From: Streptomyces scopuliridis RB72
GTDB taxonomy: Bacteria; Actinomycetota; Actinomycetes; Streptomycetales; Streptomycetaceae
Assembly (NCBI RefSeq): GCF_000718095.1
Contig: NZ_JOEI01000044.1
Span: 1-27,324 of the forward strand
Direction: 5' to 3'
DNA length: 27,324 nt
The notes beneath the pieces were generated by a model, which was not told where the DNA came from, made no database searches, and worked only from the letters and a program-made list of their open reading frames with translations. Positions 1 to 7,889 of this stretch are shown one piece after another. Each line of letters opens with the position of its first letter. Positions within the stretch are counted from its first letter, which is position 1. The position numbers and the translations under genes were made by a program.

Positions 1-94
1 CACTAAAGCGTGATTTGTGGCGCGTGACCGCCCGAACCCATCGTCAGGGCTGCTGCGCGCCGTAAATCATGCCGTCCCGGGCGCGAGCCCCGGA
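1..94. other. Left edge, no gene seen
   Basis: No supportable coding region is visible between the window edge and the tandem repeat. Long open frames run through this stretch on both strands, but they continue into the 91-bp repeat with low-complexity Pro/Arg or Gly/Arg translations, so they are artefacts of high GC. A gene could end just outside the window. Confidence 0.5.
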
Positions 95-401
95 GCGCCC
101 CCCGGCGACAACCCGCACTCGGACCACCGGCCCCAGGCCGCAGACGACCGCACCCCGGACCACGCCCCCCGGCCGGAGGCGAACCGCGCCCCCCGGCGAC
201 AACTCGCACTCGGACCACCGGCCCCGGGCCGCAGACGACCGCACCCCGGACCACGCCCCCCGGCCGGAGGCGAAGCGCGCCACCCGGCGACAACTCGCAC
301 TCGGACCACCGGCCCCGGGCCGCAGACGACCGCACCCCGGACCACGACACCCAGCCGGAAGGCTCAGGGCGCACCCGGCGACAACCCGCACCCGACCACC
401 G
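95..401. repeat. 91-bp tandem repeat, about 3.3 copies
   Basis: Near-identical units begin at 95, 186 and 277, and a partial fourth begins at about 368. The period is exactly 91 bp. Units 1 and 2 differ at only a few bases; unit 3 diverges in its last 25 or so. Each unit carries a short palindrome (CGGCCC-C-GGGCCG in units 2 and 3, for example 219-231; one mismatch in unit 1). Because 91 is not a multiple of three, the array cannot encode a peptide repeat in one frame. The last partial copy encodes the C-terminus and stop codon of the phosphopantetheinyl transferase, so the array probably grew by duplication of that gene's 3' end or inserted against it. It may also act as a 3' processing or termination region for the leftward operon. 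Confidence 0.85.
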
Positions 402-1032
402 AGGTCAAGACAAGATCCCCCCGCACCAGCCACCTCCCCGCGAACCGCAAGGTCGCGCCCGGCGGCGGGGGCGTCACAGGGTGCAGGTCCGCTGTGAACG
501 TGCCCGTCGGGGACAGGTGGACCTCCGCCTCCGTGAAGCCGAGCCACCGCCCCGTCGCGGGGTACCACGCCTTGTAGACCGACTCCTTCGCGGAGAACAG
601 CAGCCGGTCCCAGCACACGCCCGGCGCCTCCGCGCCCAGCCGTTCCAGCGCCGTGCGCTCGGTGGTGGAGGCGATCAGGCCCAGTACCCCCCGCGGCAGC
701 GGCCCCGCCGGCTCCGCGTCGATGCCCAGCGCGGCCACGTCCGTTCGTCTGGCCGCCACCGCCGCCCGGTAGCCGTCGCAGTGGGTGATGCTGCCGACGA
801 TCCCGTCCGGCCACTCGGGCGCGCCGCCCGCGCCCGGTAGTAACGGCGCGGGCGGCAGGCCGAGTTCGGCGAGGGTGCGGCGCGCGCAGGCGCGGGCCGT
901 GGCGAACTGCGCGCGGCGGCGCTGTCGTCTGTCCGCCATCAGCGCCGCCTCCTCGGGGAACAGCGGCGCGGGCGCCAGATCGTCGAAGGCTTCGGCCGAT
1001 CTGACGCCCGGGGGCAGGATCTCCTCGATCAC
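364..1032 (-). CDS. 4'-phosphopantetheinyl transferase (Sfp/EntD type)
   Basis: The 222-aa protein would transfer 4'-phosphopantetheine from coenzyme A to a serine of carrier proteins, turning apo-ACP/PCP into the holo form. Signatures are GSITHC (residues 80-85), the Mg-binding GIDAEP (103-108) and FSAKESVYKAW (146-156) with its Glu and Lys. Length is normal for Actinobacterial Sfp-type enzymes. The start is GTG, 4 nt after the upstream hydrolase stop; its ribosome site is weak, so translational coupling is likely. It is the last gene of the leftward operon. The likely clients are the two carrier proteins in this window (serines of 6631-6891 and 15004-15267). The last dozen or so codons lie in the tandem repeat, giving a tail that is probably not part of the fold. 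Confidence 0.93.
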   Translation of the reverse strand: MIEEILPPGVRSAEAFDDLAPAPLFPEEAALMADRRQRRRAQFATARACARRTLAELGLPPAPLLPGAGGAPEWPDGIVGSITHCDGYRAAVAARRTDVAALGIDAEPAGPLPRGVLGLIASTTERTALERLGAEAPGVCWDRLLFSAKESVYKAWYPATGRWLGFTEAEVHLSPTGTFTADLHPVTPPPPGATLRFAGRWLVRGDLVLTSVVGCGLSPGAP

Positions 1033-1036
1033 GGTC

Positions 1037-1885
1037 TCAGCGGGGACGGGCGATCAGGCCCGACACCGCGCGTACGATCTCCGCCGGCCGCTCCAGCGGC
1101 AGCATATGACCGGCGCCCGGGAGGCGTTCGAACCGCGCGTCCGGCAGCGCCTTGGCGAGCGCGTCGCCCAGTTCCGGCTTGACGACCCGGTCGTGCTCTC
1201 CCGCGAGGACCACGGCGGGCACGTCGACGGTGGCCAGTTCCGCGCGCAGATCCATGCCGCGGGACGAGGCGAAGCAGTCGGCGCGTACCCGGGGGGAAGC
1301 CGCCGCGAACATCTGCCGGTTGACTTCGAGGGCGTACGGGTCGGCCCCCTTGCCCATCGTCTGGGCCAGCAGCCGTCGGCCGAGCGCCGGCCGCCGCAGG
1401 GCCCGGGAGAACAGCGCGCTGCCCATCATGCGCACCTCGCTGTCGGGGGTGTCCTGGTCATGCGCGGCGGTGCCCAGCAGGACGAGTCCGCGCAGTCGGC
1501 GCGCGGCGCCCGGGTCGGCGGTGACGTACGACAGGGCCGCGAAGCCGCCGCCGGAGTGGCCGACCAGGAGCGCGTCGCGGGAGCCGGTCTCGCCCAGCAC
1601 CGCCGCCAGGTCCGCGCCGAACCGGCGGATGGCGATCGGCTCCCTGCCCAGGCCCGACGCGCCGTGCCCGCGCTGGTCGTACAGCACCACCCGGTGGCCG
1701 GAGCGGATCAGCCGGTCGGTGACCGTACCCCAGACGCGGCGGCCCGCGGCCCAGCCGTGCGCGAGGACGACGGTCGTGCCGGTCGGCGCCCGCAGCGGGG
1801 CGAGGACGGTGACGGCGAGCGCGGCGCCGTCGTCCGTACGTACCGTGGTCTCCTCGGTGCGCGAGTCGGCCCTCGTGGTGCTCAC
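1037..1885 (-). CDS. alpha/beta hydrolase
   Basis: The 282-aa alpha/beta-hydrolase-fold protein shows an oxyanion-side HGW motif near residue 43, the nucleophile elbow GHSGGG, a late acid in GEHD and a C-terminal catalytic His in GAGHML. The substrate cannot be read from sequence; hydrolysis of a thioester, ester or lactone is possible, the last after the Baeyer-Villiger-type enzyme of the same operon. I chose the GTG at 1885, which overlaps the stop of the SRPBCC gene by 4 nt (GTGA). Longer in-frame readings only add Arg/Gly-rich shadow sequence. The gene sits between the SRPBCC gene and the phosphopantetheinyl transferase and is almost certainly cotranscribed with both. Confidence 0.88.
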   Translation of the reverse strand: MSTTRADSRTEETTVRTDDGAALAVTVLAPLRAPTGTTVVLAHGWAAGRRVWGTVTDRLIRSGHRVVLYDQRGHGASGLGREPIAIRRFGADLAAVLGETGSRDALLVGHSGGGFAALSYVTADPGAARRLRGLVLLGTAAHDQDTPDSEVRMMGSALFSRALRRPALGRRLLAQTMGKGADPYALEVNRQMFAAASPRVRADCFASSRGMDLRAELATVDVPAVVLAGEHDRVVKPELGDALAKALPDARFERLPGAGHMLPLERPAEIVRAVSGLIARPR

Positions 1886-2370
1886 CGGGTCCTCCCGGCC
1901 AGCGGCTGGGTCAGCAGCGCGTTGAGCGAGACGAAGGCCGCCAGCGTCGCCTTCGAGTGCTCGGCGCCGATGTCGGCGACCTTGGCCAGCAGCTTCAGTT
2001 TGCCGTGCGGGCGCCCCTGGAAGTGCATGGTGACGCGGGTGCGGTGGCCGTCGTCCAGCGGCTCCAGGATGAAGTCGCCGGGACCGCGGAAGACTCCGTC
2101 GACATACTCGACGGTCAGCCGGCGGCCCGGCACGACGGACACCGTACGGGCGGTGAAGCGGAGCTTGAGTCCGCCCTTGTCGACGCCCTTGGTGTGGACC
2201 GTCACGCCGACCTCGCCGCCCACCACGTCGGGCGCGCCGGAGAGGGTCGCGAAGGTGTTGGCGGGCACCCACCAGCGGGCGGCACCGCGGAACTCGGCGA
2301 CGAGCGCGTCCCAGACGACGTCCGCGGGGGCGTCGACCACCGCCTCGTCGATGATGTCGTAGCCGTTCAT
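1882..2370 (-). CDS. SRPBCC (START-like) family protein
   Basis: The 162-aa protein has the N-terminal pattern of SRPBCC proteins: a strand with paired Val/Ala residues, then VVWDAL and a loop reaching ARWWVP. The middle is a run of beta strands and the end is a long C-terminal helix. The family forms a deep hydrophobic cavity and includes polyketide cyclases, lipid-transfer proteins and ligand sensors. In a biosynthetic operon a cyclase or intermediate-binding role is plausible, but no diagnostic catalytic residue is visible. A good ribosome site (AGGGAGA, 7 nt upstream) supports the ATG at 2370. It overlaps the downstream hydrolase by 4 nt. An 85-bp gap with a strong hairpin separates it from the FAD oxidase gene. 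Confidence 0.8.
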   Translation of the reverse strand: MNGYDIIDEAVVDAPADVVWDALVAEFRGAARWWVPANTFATLSGAPDVVGGEVGVTVHTKGVDKGGLKLRFTARTVSVVPGRRLTVEYVDGVFRGPGDFILEPLDDGHRTRVTMHFQGRPHGKLKLLAKVADIGAEHSKATLAAFVSLNALLTQPLAGRTR

Positions 2371-2411
2371 GCCAGTCTCCCTGTGTGGGGCGGCGGATGG
2401 GAAGGCCGGGA

Positions 2412-2436
2412 AGCGGGGCCCGGGGAGGGCCCCGCT
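2412..2436 (-). other. Intra-operon hairpin
   Basis: A perfect 10-bp inverted repeat (2412-2421 with 2427-2436) with a 5-nt loop lies in the 85-bp gap between the FAD oxidase and SRPBCC genes. It is the only large gap inside the leftward operon. It could be a partial terminator or an mRNA-stabilising structure that lowers expression of the last three genes. No U-tract follows, which is common in Streptomyces. Confidence 0.5.
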
Positions 2437-2455
2437 CCGGTGCGGCAGGGCCGGA

Positions 2456-3958
2456 TCAGGCGAAGAAGCCCTGACCGGGCGTGAGGATGCCGGCCGGGTC
2501 GTAACGCCGCTTGGCGTTGCAGAAGTCGGCGTAGCGGTTGCCGAAGTGCCGCTTCCATTCCGCCGGGGTCATACCGGGGATGGCGCCGACGAGATAGCGC
2601 TTGGCGCCCAGGGCGACGGCCTTGTCGTACAGCCGGCGGTTCTGCTCCAGCATCCCCTGGATGTCCGGCTCGCCCGGGTGCGGGAAGCGCAGCAGGTCGA
2701 AGAGGTAGGCGACCGACTCGTTGGGCTGTACGCCCAGTGGCCGCTTGAGCTTGGAGGTGCGGTACGGGTAGGTGAGCAGGAAGCCGCCGCCGAGGTCGTT
2801 CGCGGTCAGCTCGGCCTGGGCGAGCTGGAGGAACTGCTTGGCCTTGGAGGCAGGGAGGAACAGGCTCAGCCAGGGCTTGGGCTGGTCCCAGTAGTCCGCT
2901 TCCTTGAGGTAGTCCACATACGCGTCGAAGCGGAAGATGTAGTCCCGGAACGGCATGTCGTCGATGACGGCCTCGGCGCGTACGTCCCGCAGCCCCGCGA
3001 TCAACGGGTCCCGGGCCGGCGCGGTGCCCGTGTAGACGGCCCCCAGCTCCAGCTTGAAGCGCCAGCCCGCGTCGTCCGGCGTACGGAGCATCTCGCCGGC
3101 CTGGACCTCGAACCGCCCCTCGGCCAGCACCTTCTCCGAGTCGGCCAGATAGGCCGCCATATCGTCGTAGACCAGGCTGAAGACGACGATCCGCTCCTTG
3201 ACCGGGGCGATCCTCACCGTGGCGCGGACGATGATGCCCACCTGCCCGCCGCCGACCAGCGCGGCGTTGAAGAGGTCCGGGCGGACCGTCGCGGAGGCGG
3301 TGACCAACTGCCCCGTACCCGTGACGACATCGATGGACTCGACGGTGTCGACCGCCAGCCCGTACTTGCCCACGGTGCCGCCGATACCGCCGACGCTCAG
3401 CGTGCCGCCGATCGACAGATGCATGTAGTCGGGCATGGCCGGCGGGGTCTTGCCCTTGGCCATGGCCGCGTCCGTCAGCTGGGCCCAGGTGACACCCGCC
3501 TCGACGACGGCGGTGGTGGAACCGACGCTGATGATCTTCGACAGACCGCGGGAGTCGATCGAGATACCGCCCGGGACCGCCGCCTGGCCGTAGTTGGAGT
3601 GCGATTCGAGATCGTCACCGGTGCCGCTGCGCCCATTCGCCGCGATCTTCAGATTGTTGGACCGGGCGAAGTTGACCATCTTGACGATGTCGTTGACCGA
3701 GCCGGGCACCAGTACGGCCCACGGCACGATGTCCTTCACCAGATTGCCGAAGTCCTTGCTGAACTGCACGAGGTCGGCGGCCGAGGTCCTCAGCGTCCCG
3801 TCGAGCGGCGGGACCGGTGCCACATAACCGCGTGCGCTGCCGGCCTCCGCCGCCGTGGCCCAGGTCTGGGTGGCCACGTTCCAGCCCACCACCGTGGCGG
3901 CGGTGGCGGCGATTCCGCCCAGGACTCTGCGCCGGGAAGGCGCGTTGCTGCTGCTCAT
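2456..3958 (-). CDS. Tat-exported FAD-linked oxidase, cytokinin-dehydrogenase-like
   Basis: The 500-aa protein begins with a twin-arginine signal: SRRRVLGG at residues 8-15, then an alanine-rich hydrophobic stretch and a probable cleavage site near ATAAEAG. The mature part has a PP-loop/p-cresol-methylhydroxylase-type FAD domain (WAVLVPGSVNDIVKMVNFA; a glycine-rich loop with a His-Ser pair in ESHSNYGQ that may be the covalent flavin site; GGTLSVGGIGG). The end resembles cytokinin dehydrogenases and related oxidases (HFGNRYADF, then YDPAGILTPGQ). Such enzymes oxidise amines or alcohols with O2. Export suggests it acts outside the membrane, perhaps as a late tailoring or activating step. The ATG at 3958 has a strong ribosome site (AAAGGGGAG). 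An earlier ATG at 3982 overlaps the upstream stop by 4 nt but lacks a good ribosome site. Confidence 0.85.
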   Translation of the reverse strand: MSSSNAPSRRRVLGGIAATAATVVGWNVATQTWATAAEAGSARGYVAPVPPLDGTLRTSAADLVQFSKDFGNLVKDIVPWAVLVPGSVNDIVKMVNFARSNNLKIAANGRSGTGDDLESHSNYGQAAVPGGISIDSRGLSKIISVGSTTAVVEAGVTWAQLTDAAMAKGKTPPAMPDYMHLSIGGTLSVGGIGGTVGKYGLAVDTVESIDVVTGTGQLVTASATVRPDLFNAALVGGGQVGIIVRATVRIAPVKERIVVFSLVYDDMAAYLADSEKVLAEGRFEVQAGEMLRTPDDAGWRFKLELGAVYTGTAPARDPLIAGLRDVRAEAVIDDMPFRDYIFRFDAYVDYLKEADYWDQPKPWLSLFLPASKAKQFLQLAQAELTANDLGGGFLLTYPYRTSKLKRPLGVQPNESVAYLFDLLRFPHPGEPDIQGMLEQNRRLYDKAVALGAKRYLVGAIPGMTPAEWKRHFGNRYADFCNAKRRYDPAGILTPGQGFFA

Positions 3959-3978
3959 CTGGTCCGTTCTCCCCTTTG

Positions 3979-5547
3979 TCATCCGTGGTTCACAGCCGGT
4001 CTTCCGGCGCCGACAGTGGTGGCGAGCCGGTACTCGCCCAGATCGAAGCGCTTGGTCTCGCCGCGGAAGCGCCAGGTGTACGTGGGCCAGATCGACGGGT
4101 TGCGGCCGCTGCTGTCGAGGTACCAGCTCTTGCAGTTGCCGGCGTTCCAGACCGTGCCGTCCAGACGCTTGTCGAGCCGCGCGTTGTACGCCTTCTGCGC
4201 CTCCTCGCGCACCTCCACACTGGACAGGCCCCGCTTCTCCATCTGCCGGAGCGCGTCCAGGACATACGCGATCTGCGCCTCGATCATCACGACCTGCGAG
4301 GAGTGCCCGAGCGTCGTGTTGGGGCCGAGCAGCATGAACAGATTGGGGAATCCGGCCACGGTCGTGCCCCGGTGCGCGGACATGCCCTCGCTCCACGCCT
4401 CCCGCAGCTGGACCCCGCCCCGGCCCCAGATCCGCTGGGCGACCGGACGGTCCACGGCGCGGAAGCCGGTGCCCAGGATGATCGTGTCGACCTCGCGCTC
4501 CCGGCCGTCCTTGGAGACGACGGACTTCGCCCTGACATGGTCGATGCCATCGGTGACGACCTCGACATTGGGCTGCTGGATCGCCGGGTAGTACGTGTTC
4601 GAGAACAGCAGCCGCTTGCACGCCATGACGTAGTCGGGCGTGAGCCGCTCCCGCAGCGCCGGGTCCTCGACGCTCTTCTTCAGATGGTCCGAGGCCATCT
4701 TCTGCATCTTCCCGGCGACCTTGGGGCGGGCCATGACGAAGGCCAGGATCTCGCGGCCCCACATATTGAAGTTGCGCCGGAAGCGCTGGTAGCCGGGCAT
4801 CCCGCGCAGCAGCCTGGCCTGGAGCGGGCTGGTCGGCTTGTCGTTCTTGGGGCCGATCCACGGCGGGGTGCGCTGGTAGAGGTCCAGCTGCCCGGCCTCG
4901 GGCTGGATCTTCGGTACGAACTGGATGGCGGAGGCGCCCGTACCGATGACGGCGACGCGCCTGCCGGTCAGATCGTGGTCGTGGTCCCAGCGCGAGGAGT
5001 GGAACACCTTCCCTTCGAAGTCACCGAGGCCCGGAATGTCGGGCACGGCCGGCTCGCTGAGATAGCCGGTGCCGGTGACCAGGACCTGGGCGGTGTACTC
5101 GCCGCCCGAGGTCTCGATATGCCAGTGGCGGGTGTGGTCGTCCCAGCGCGCGGCGATCAGCTCATGGTTGAACCGGATGTGCGGACGGACCCCGAAGCGG
5201 TCGGCGCAGTCGCGCAGATACGCGTACAGCTCGTCCCGCTTGCCGAAGGTGCTCTTCCAGTGCGGGTTCTGCGCGAACGAGAAGGAGTACAGATGGGACA
5301 TCACGTCACAGGCGCACCCCGGATAGGTGTTGTCGCGCCAGGTGCCGCCCACCTCATCGGCCCGTTCGAAGACCAGGAAGTCGTCGATGCCCCGCTGGAG
5401 CAGCCTGATGGCCGTTCCCAGGCCCGAGAACCCGGTGCCGATGACCGCGACCCGCAGATGACGGGTGGGTCCCCGGCCGGCCGGGCGCTCCGGCTCCGTA
5501 CCGCTGCTCACCCCGTCTCCGCGGGCGGGTTCGAGAATGCTCGTCAC
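3979..5547 (-). CDS. Flavin-dependent monooxygenase, Baeyer-Villiger type
   Basis: The 522-aa class B flavoprotein monooxygenase has an N-terminal FAD-binding GTGFSG (residues 37-42), GGTW at 67-70, an NADPH-binding GTGASA (202-207), and the type I Baeyer-Villiger fingerprint FxGxxxHxxxW/D at 177-188 (FEGKVFHSSRWD). It would use NADPH and O2 to insert oxygen next to a carbonyl, or to oxygenate N or S. It resembles the actinobacterial EthA/MymA-like group. The GTG start at 5547 is preceded by GAGGAGG. It lies 10 bp after the methyltransferase gene and directly before the Tat oxidase, so three consecutive genes of this operon are modification enzymes. Confidence 0.92.
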   Translation of the reverse strand: MTSILEPARGDGVSSGTEPERPAGRGPTRHLRVAVIGTGFSGLGTAIRLLQRGIDDFLVFERADEVGGTWRDNTYPGCACDVMSHLYSFSFAQNPHWKSTFGKRDELYAYLRDCADRFGVRPHIRFNHELIAARWDDHTRHWHIETSGGEYTAQVLVTGTGYLSEPAVPDIPGLGDFEGKVFHSSRWDHDHDLTGRRVAVIGTGASAIQFVPKIQPEAGQLDLYQRTPPWIGPKNDKPTSPLQARLLRGMPGYQRFRRNFNMWGREILAFVMARPKVAGKMQKMASDHLKKSVEDPALRERLTPDYVMACKRLLFSNTYYPAIQQPNVEVVTDGIDHVRAKSVVSKDGREREVDTIILGTGFRAVDRPVAQRIWGRGGVQLREAWSEGMSAHRGTTVAGFPNLFMLLGPNTTLGHSSQVVMIEAQIAYVLDALRQMEKRGLSSVEVREEAQKAYNARLDKRLDGTVWNAGNCKSWYLDSSGRNPSIWPTYTWRFRGETKRFDLGEYRLATTVGAGRPAVNHG

Positions 5548-5557
5548 GGCGGCCTCC

Positions 5558-6442
5558 TCAGCCCCTGCGCGCGATGGTGACGCGGAAGTTGTTGAAGAAC
5601 TTGTCTTCGAGCGTGTACGCGAAGATGTCGAGGTAGCGCTCGAAGCGGGCCACGACCTCCTCGCCCTCCAGGGCGACGGCCGTCGCACGGTCCGCGGCCA
5701 GCCGCTTCAGCCAGGCGCGGCACGCCATGGCGAAGGACTCCCGCTCGTTGACGATTTCCACGATCTCGAACTGGCCCTCGGCGGCGGCGGTCAGCTCGTG
5801 GAGATGCGGGATGTGCATCCCCTCGAACTCGGAGCGCTGGAGGAACTTCAGATCGGCGAGCAGCTCCCGGTTCATCGGCTGCGCCTCGGCCGTCATCGTG
5901 TGCAGGACGAACTTCGCGCCCGGGTTCAGCGCCTTGTACACCTGGCCGAAGAAGAAGCGGTAGCGCTTGGTGCGCTCACGCGGCGGCAGGTTGGACGAGA
6001 CGAAGTGCTCCAGCGCGTTGATGCAGAACGCCGCGTCGTACTTGTCGTCCGTCGCGTGGTCCGCCCAGCTCTCCACGCGCGTGGTGATCCGCGGATTGTC
6101 CAGGCCGGCGATGAACGCCTCCTGGGTGCGGCTCAGCGTGAGACCGACCGCCTCCTCCACCCCGTGCACGGTGGTGAGCCGGTTGAGCATGGTGCCCCAG
6201 CCGCAGCCGATGTCCAGCACCCGGCGGGCGCCCTGGGCCCCGGCAAGCGCGGCGAACACATCGAGCTTGCGCTCCTGAGCCTCGTCCAGTGTCGCGACGA
6301 GATCCTCGCCCTGCTCCCAGTAGCCGCCGGAGTACATCATGGTCGGGCCCAGCAGGAGCCGGTAGAAATCGTTGCTGACCTCGTAGTGGTGTCTGACCGC
6401 GTCGACCTCGGGGTCCACCGACCTGGGTGCGACCGTTGTCAT
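5558..6442 (-). CDS. SAM-dependent methyltransferase, cyclopropane-fatty-acid-synthase family
   Basis: The 294-aa protein has the family's N-terminal hallmark (HHYEVSNDFYRLLLGP, residues 18-33), then MMYSGGYW, the SAM-binding VLDIGCGWG (75-83), and the conserved LEHF segment. Length matches mycolic-acid cyclopropane synthases rather than the longer E. coli Cfa. The family adds a methyl group across a C=C bond via a carbocation, giving a cyclopropane or a methyl branch, and some natural-product members are plain C-methyltransferases. The substrate is probably an unsaturated pathway intermediate. It is the first gene of the leftward operon, with its start 78 bp from a candidate SARP box. The ATG at 6442 has GAGG upstream. 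Confidence 0.9.
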   Translation of the reverse strand: MTTVAPRSVDPEVDAVRHHYEVSNDFYRLLLGPTMMYSGGYWEQGEDLVATLDEAQERKLDVFAALAGAQGARRVLDIGCGWGTMLNRLTTVHGVEEAVGLTLSRTQEAFIAGLDNPRITTRVESWADHATDDKYDAAFCINALEHFVSSNLPPRERTKRYRFFFGQVYKALNPGAKFVLHTMTAEAQPMNRELLADLKFLQRSEFEGMHIPHLHELTAAAEGQFEIVEIVNERESFAMACRAWLKRLAADRATAVALEGEEVVARFERYLDIFAYTLEDKFFNNFRVTIARRG

Positions 6443-6519
6443 CCTCGACCTCTTTCCTGATCCTGTCGCTGCGCCGCTCGTACCGACCGTGTGATGCGGT
6501 CACGAGATAACCGCGTGGC

Positions 6520-6537
6520 TCGCAACAGATGTGCAAG
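6520..6537 (-). promoter_or_regulatory. Candidate SARP box A (leftward operon)
   Basis: On the minus strand the heptamers CTTGCAC and GTTGCGA are spaced 11 bp apart (6537-6531 and 6526-6520). They are followed after 9 nt by TTATCT, a -10-like hexamer (6510-6505). SARPs are known to bind heptamer direct repeats at 11-bp spacing about 8 bp before a -10. The implied 5' untranslated region of roughly 55 nt before 6442 is reasonable. Confidence 0.5.
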
Positions 6538-6555
6538 ACGGCAGGCGTCACCGGT

Positions 6556-6573
6556 GTTGCGTCCCGGTTGCGC
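6556..6573 (+). promoter_or_regulatory. Candidate SARP box B (ACP-KAS III operon)
   Basis: GTTGCGT (6556-6562) and GTTGCGC (6567-6573) are direct repeats with exactly 11-bp spacing, 57 bp upstream of the ACP start. The same arrangement occurs at 9936-9953. The -10 element after it is poor (TTCCAT at 6583-6588), as expected for an activator-dependent promoter. Boxes A and B share the 188-bp divergent region 6443-6630. Confidence 0.55.
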
Positions 6574-6630
6574 GCGCCGCGCTTCCATGCCACTCGACAC
6601 CGGATGCACCGCGAGAGAGGACCGAAGCTC

Positions 6631-6891
6631 ATGACGCTGCCCACCATCGAAGAACTGGCGAGCCAGCTGGAGGCCGTGTCGGGCGCCCAGGAGGTCAGCC
6701 CCGACGCACCGCTCCAGCACATCGCGGACGTCGACTCGCTGGACCTGATGGAGTGGCTGTACGGGTTCCAGAACCAGTACCCGCACATCCCCGCAGACGA
6801 GTCGCTGTTCGCGGACCTCGACGACACGACCACGCTGCGCCATGTGTACGAGCGGATCGTCGCGCTCGTCCCGCAGCCGGCGCAGGCGTAG
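6631..6891 (+). CDS. Acyl carrier protein
   Basis: The 86-aa protein has carrier-protein size and a helical pattern with the phosphopantetheine serine in VDSLDLMEW (Ser36). It would carry acyl intermediates as thioesters. It heads the operon with KAS III and ketoreductase, so it probably carries the chain made by those enzymes. The ATG at 6631 has GAGAGAGG upstream. It differs clearly from the second carrier protein at 15004-15267, which accompanies the adenylating ligase; two carriers imply two converging branches. Confidence 0.9.
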   Translation: MTLPTIEELASQLEAVSGAQEVSPDAPLQHIADVDSLDLMEWLYGFQNQYPHIPADESLFADLDDTTTLRHVYERIVALVPQPAQA

Positions 6892-6902
6892 CGAGCGCGC
6901 CC

Positions 6903-7889
6903 GTGAACGGCTTCGACATCACCGGGTGGGGCATGGCCGTACCCGAGCGCAAGGTCACCAGCGTGGAGCTCGCGGAGCGGTTCGGTGTCGACGAGAACTG
7001 GATCGTCAGCCGCTGCGGCATCCGGGAGCGCCGCGCCGTGGGGCCGGGACAGACGACCGCCTCGCTGGCTGTCGAGGCCGGCCGGCGCGCCCTGGAGAAG
7101 GCGGGCCTGACCGGTGGCGACATCGCCCATCTGATCGTCGCCACCGCCACGCCCGAGCAGCCCTCACCGGCCACCTCCGCGTTCGTCCACCACGATCTCG
7201 GCATCGCGGGCAGCGCGCACGACGTCAACTCGGAGTGCGCGGGCTTCGTCTACGGTCTGGTGTCGGCGATGGCGCTGATCGCCATCGATCCCCGCCCGAT
7301 CCTGCTGATCGGCTCCGACACGCACACCCTGACGGCCAACCCCGCCGACCGCGACTTGTCGATCCTCGTCGGCGACGGGGCCGGCGCGGTCGTGCTCCAG
7401 CCGGGGCCCGAGAACCGGGTGAAGGCATGGAACCTCGGCGCGGACGGTTCGTGCACCGGCAGCCTGAAGGTACTGGCGGGCGGCAGCAGGATGCCGACCA
7501 CCGAGGAGACGGTCCGCGAGGGGCTGCACTACGCCAGGATCAACGGCAACGAGATCTATCTCAACGCCGTGCGCTACACGGTCCGTACGGTCCGGGAGAC
7601 GCTGGAGAGCGCCAAGGTCGACGCCGCCGACGTCGACCACATCATTCCGCACCAGGCCAATATCCGGATCATCAACTCGATCCTCAGCCACACCGGTCTG
7701 CGGCCCGAGGCGCTGGTCACCAATCTGGAGCGGTACGGCAACACCGCGTCCGCGTCCATCCCGATCGCCCTCACCGAGGCGCTGGAGGACGGCCGGATCC
7801 AGCCCGGCGACCAGGTGCTGCTGGCCGGCTTCGGCGCGGGGATGACCTGGGGATCGATGCTCCTGGAGTGGGGCGGGGAGAGGAAATGA
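6903..7889 (+). CDS. 3-oxoacyl-ACP synthase III (FabH-like KAS III)
   Basis: The 328-aa thiolase-fold enzyme has the FabH triad: Cys112 in NSECAGF, His in PHQAN, and Asn in YGNTASAS. It would catalyse decarboxylative condensation of malonyl-ACP with an acyl starter (acyl-CoA or acyl-ACP). The length and the position of Cys112 match FabH. The GTG start at 6903 lies 11 bp after the ACP stop. It overlaps the following ketoreductase by 4 nt (ATGA). With the ACP before it and the reductase after it, it starts a short fatty-acid-like chain, comparable to the KAS III of prodiginine clusters. Confidence 0.92.
   Translation: MNGFDITGWGMAVPERKVTSVELAERFGVDENWIVSRCGIRERRAVGPGQTTASLAVEAGRRALEKAGLTGGDIAHLIVATATPEQPSPATSAFVHHDLGIAGSAHDVNSECAGFVYGLVSAMALIAIDPRPILLIGSDTHTLTANPADRDLSILVGDGAGAVVLQPGPENRVKAWNLGADGSCTGSLKVLAGGSRMPTTEETVREGLHYARINGNEIYLNAVRYTVRTVRETLESAKVDAADVDHIIPHQANIRIINSILSHTGLRPEALVTNLERYGNTASASIPIALTEALEDGRIQPGDQVLLAGFGAGMTWGSMLLEWGGERK

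Noticed and set aside
95..401. CRISPR array
   Set aside because: The repeats are 91 bp and directly adjacent with no unique spacers, and no cas gene is present.
3..814. Several long overlapping open frames on both strands with Arg/Pro/Gly-rich translations
   Set aside because: They run through the 91-bp repeat in shifting frames, lack domains or ribosome sites, and overlap the well-supported transferase gene.
785..2362. Plus-strand 525-aa open frame
   Set aside because: It is antisense to three supported genes and its translation is low-complexity Ala/Arg/Gly.
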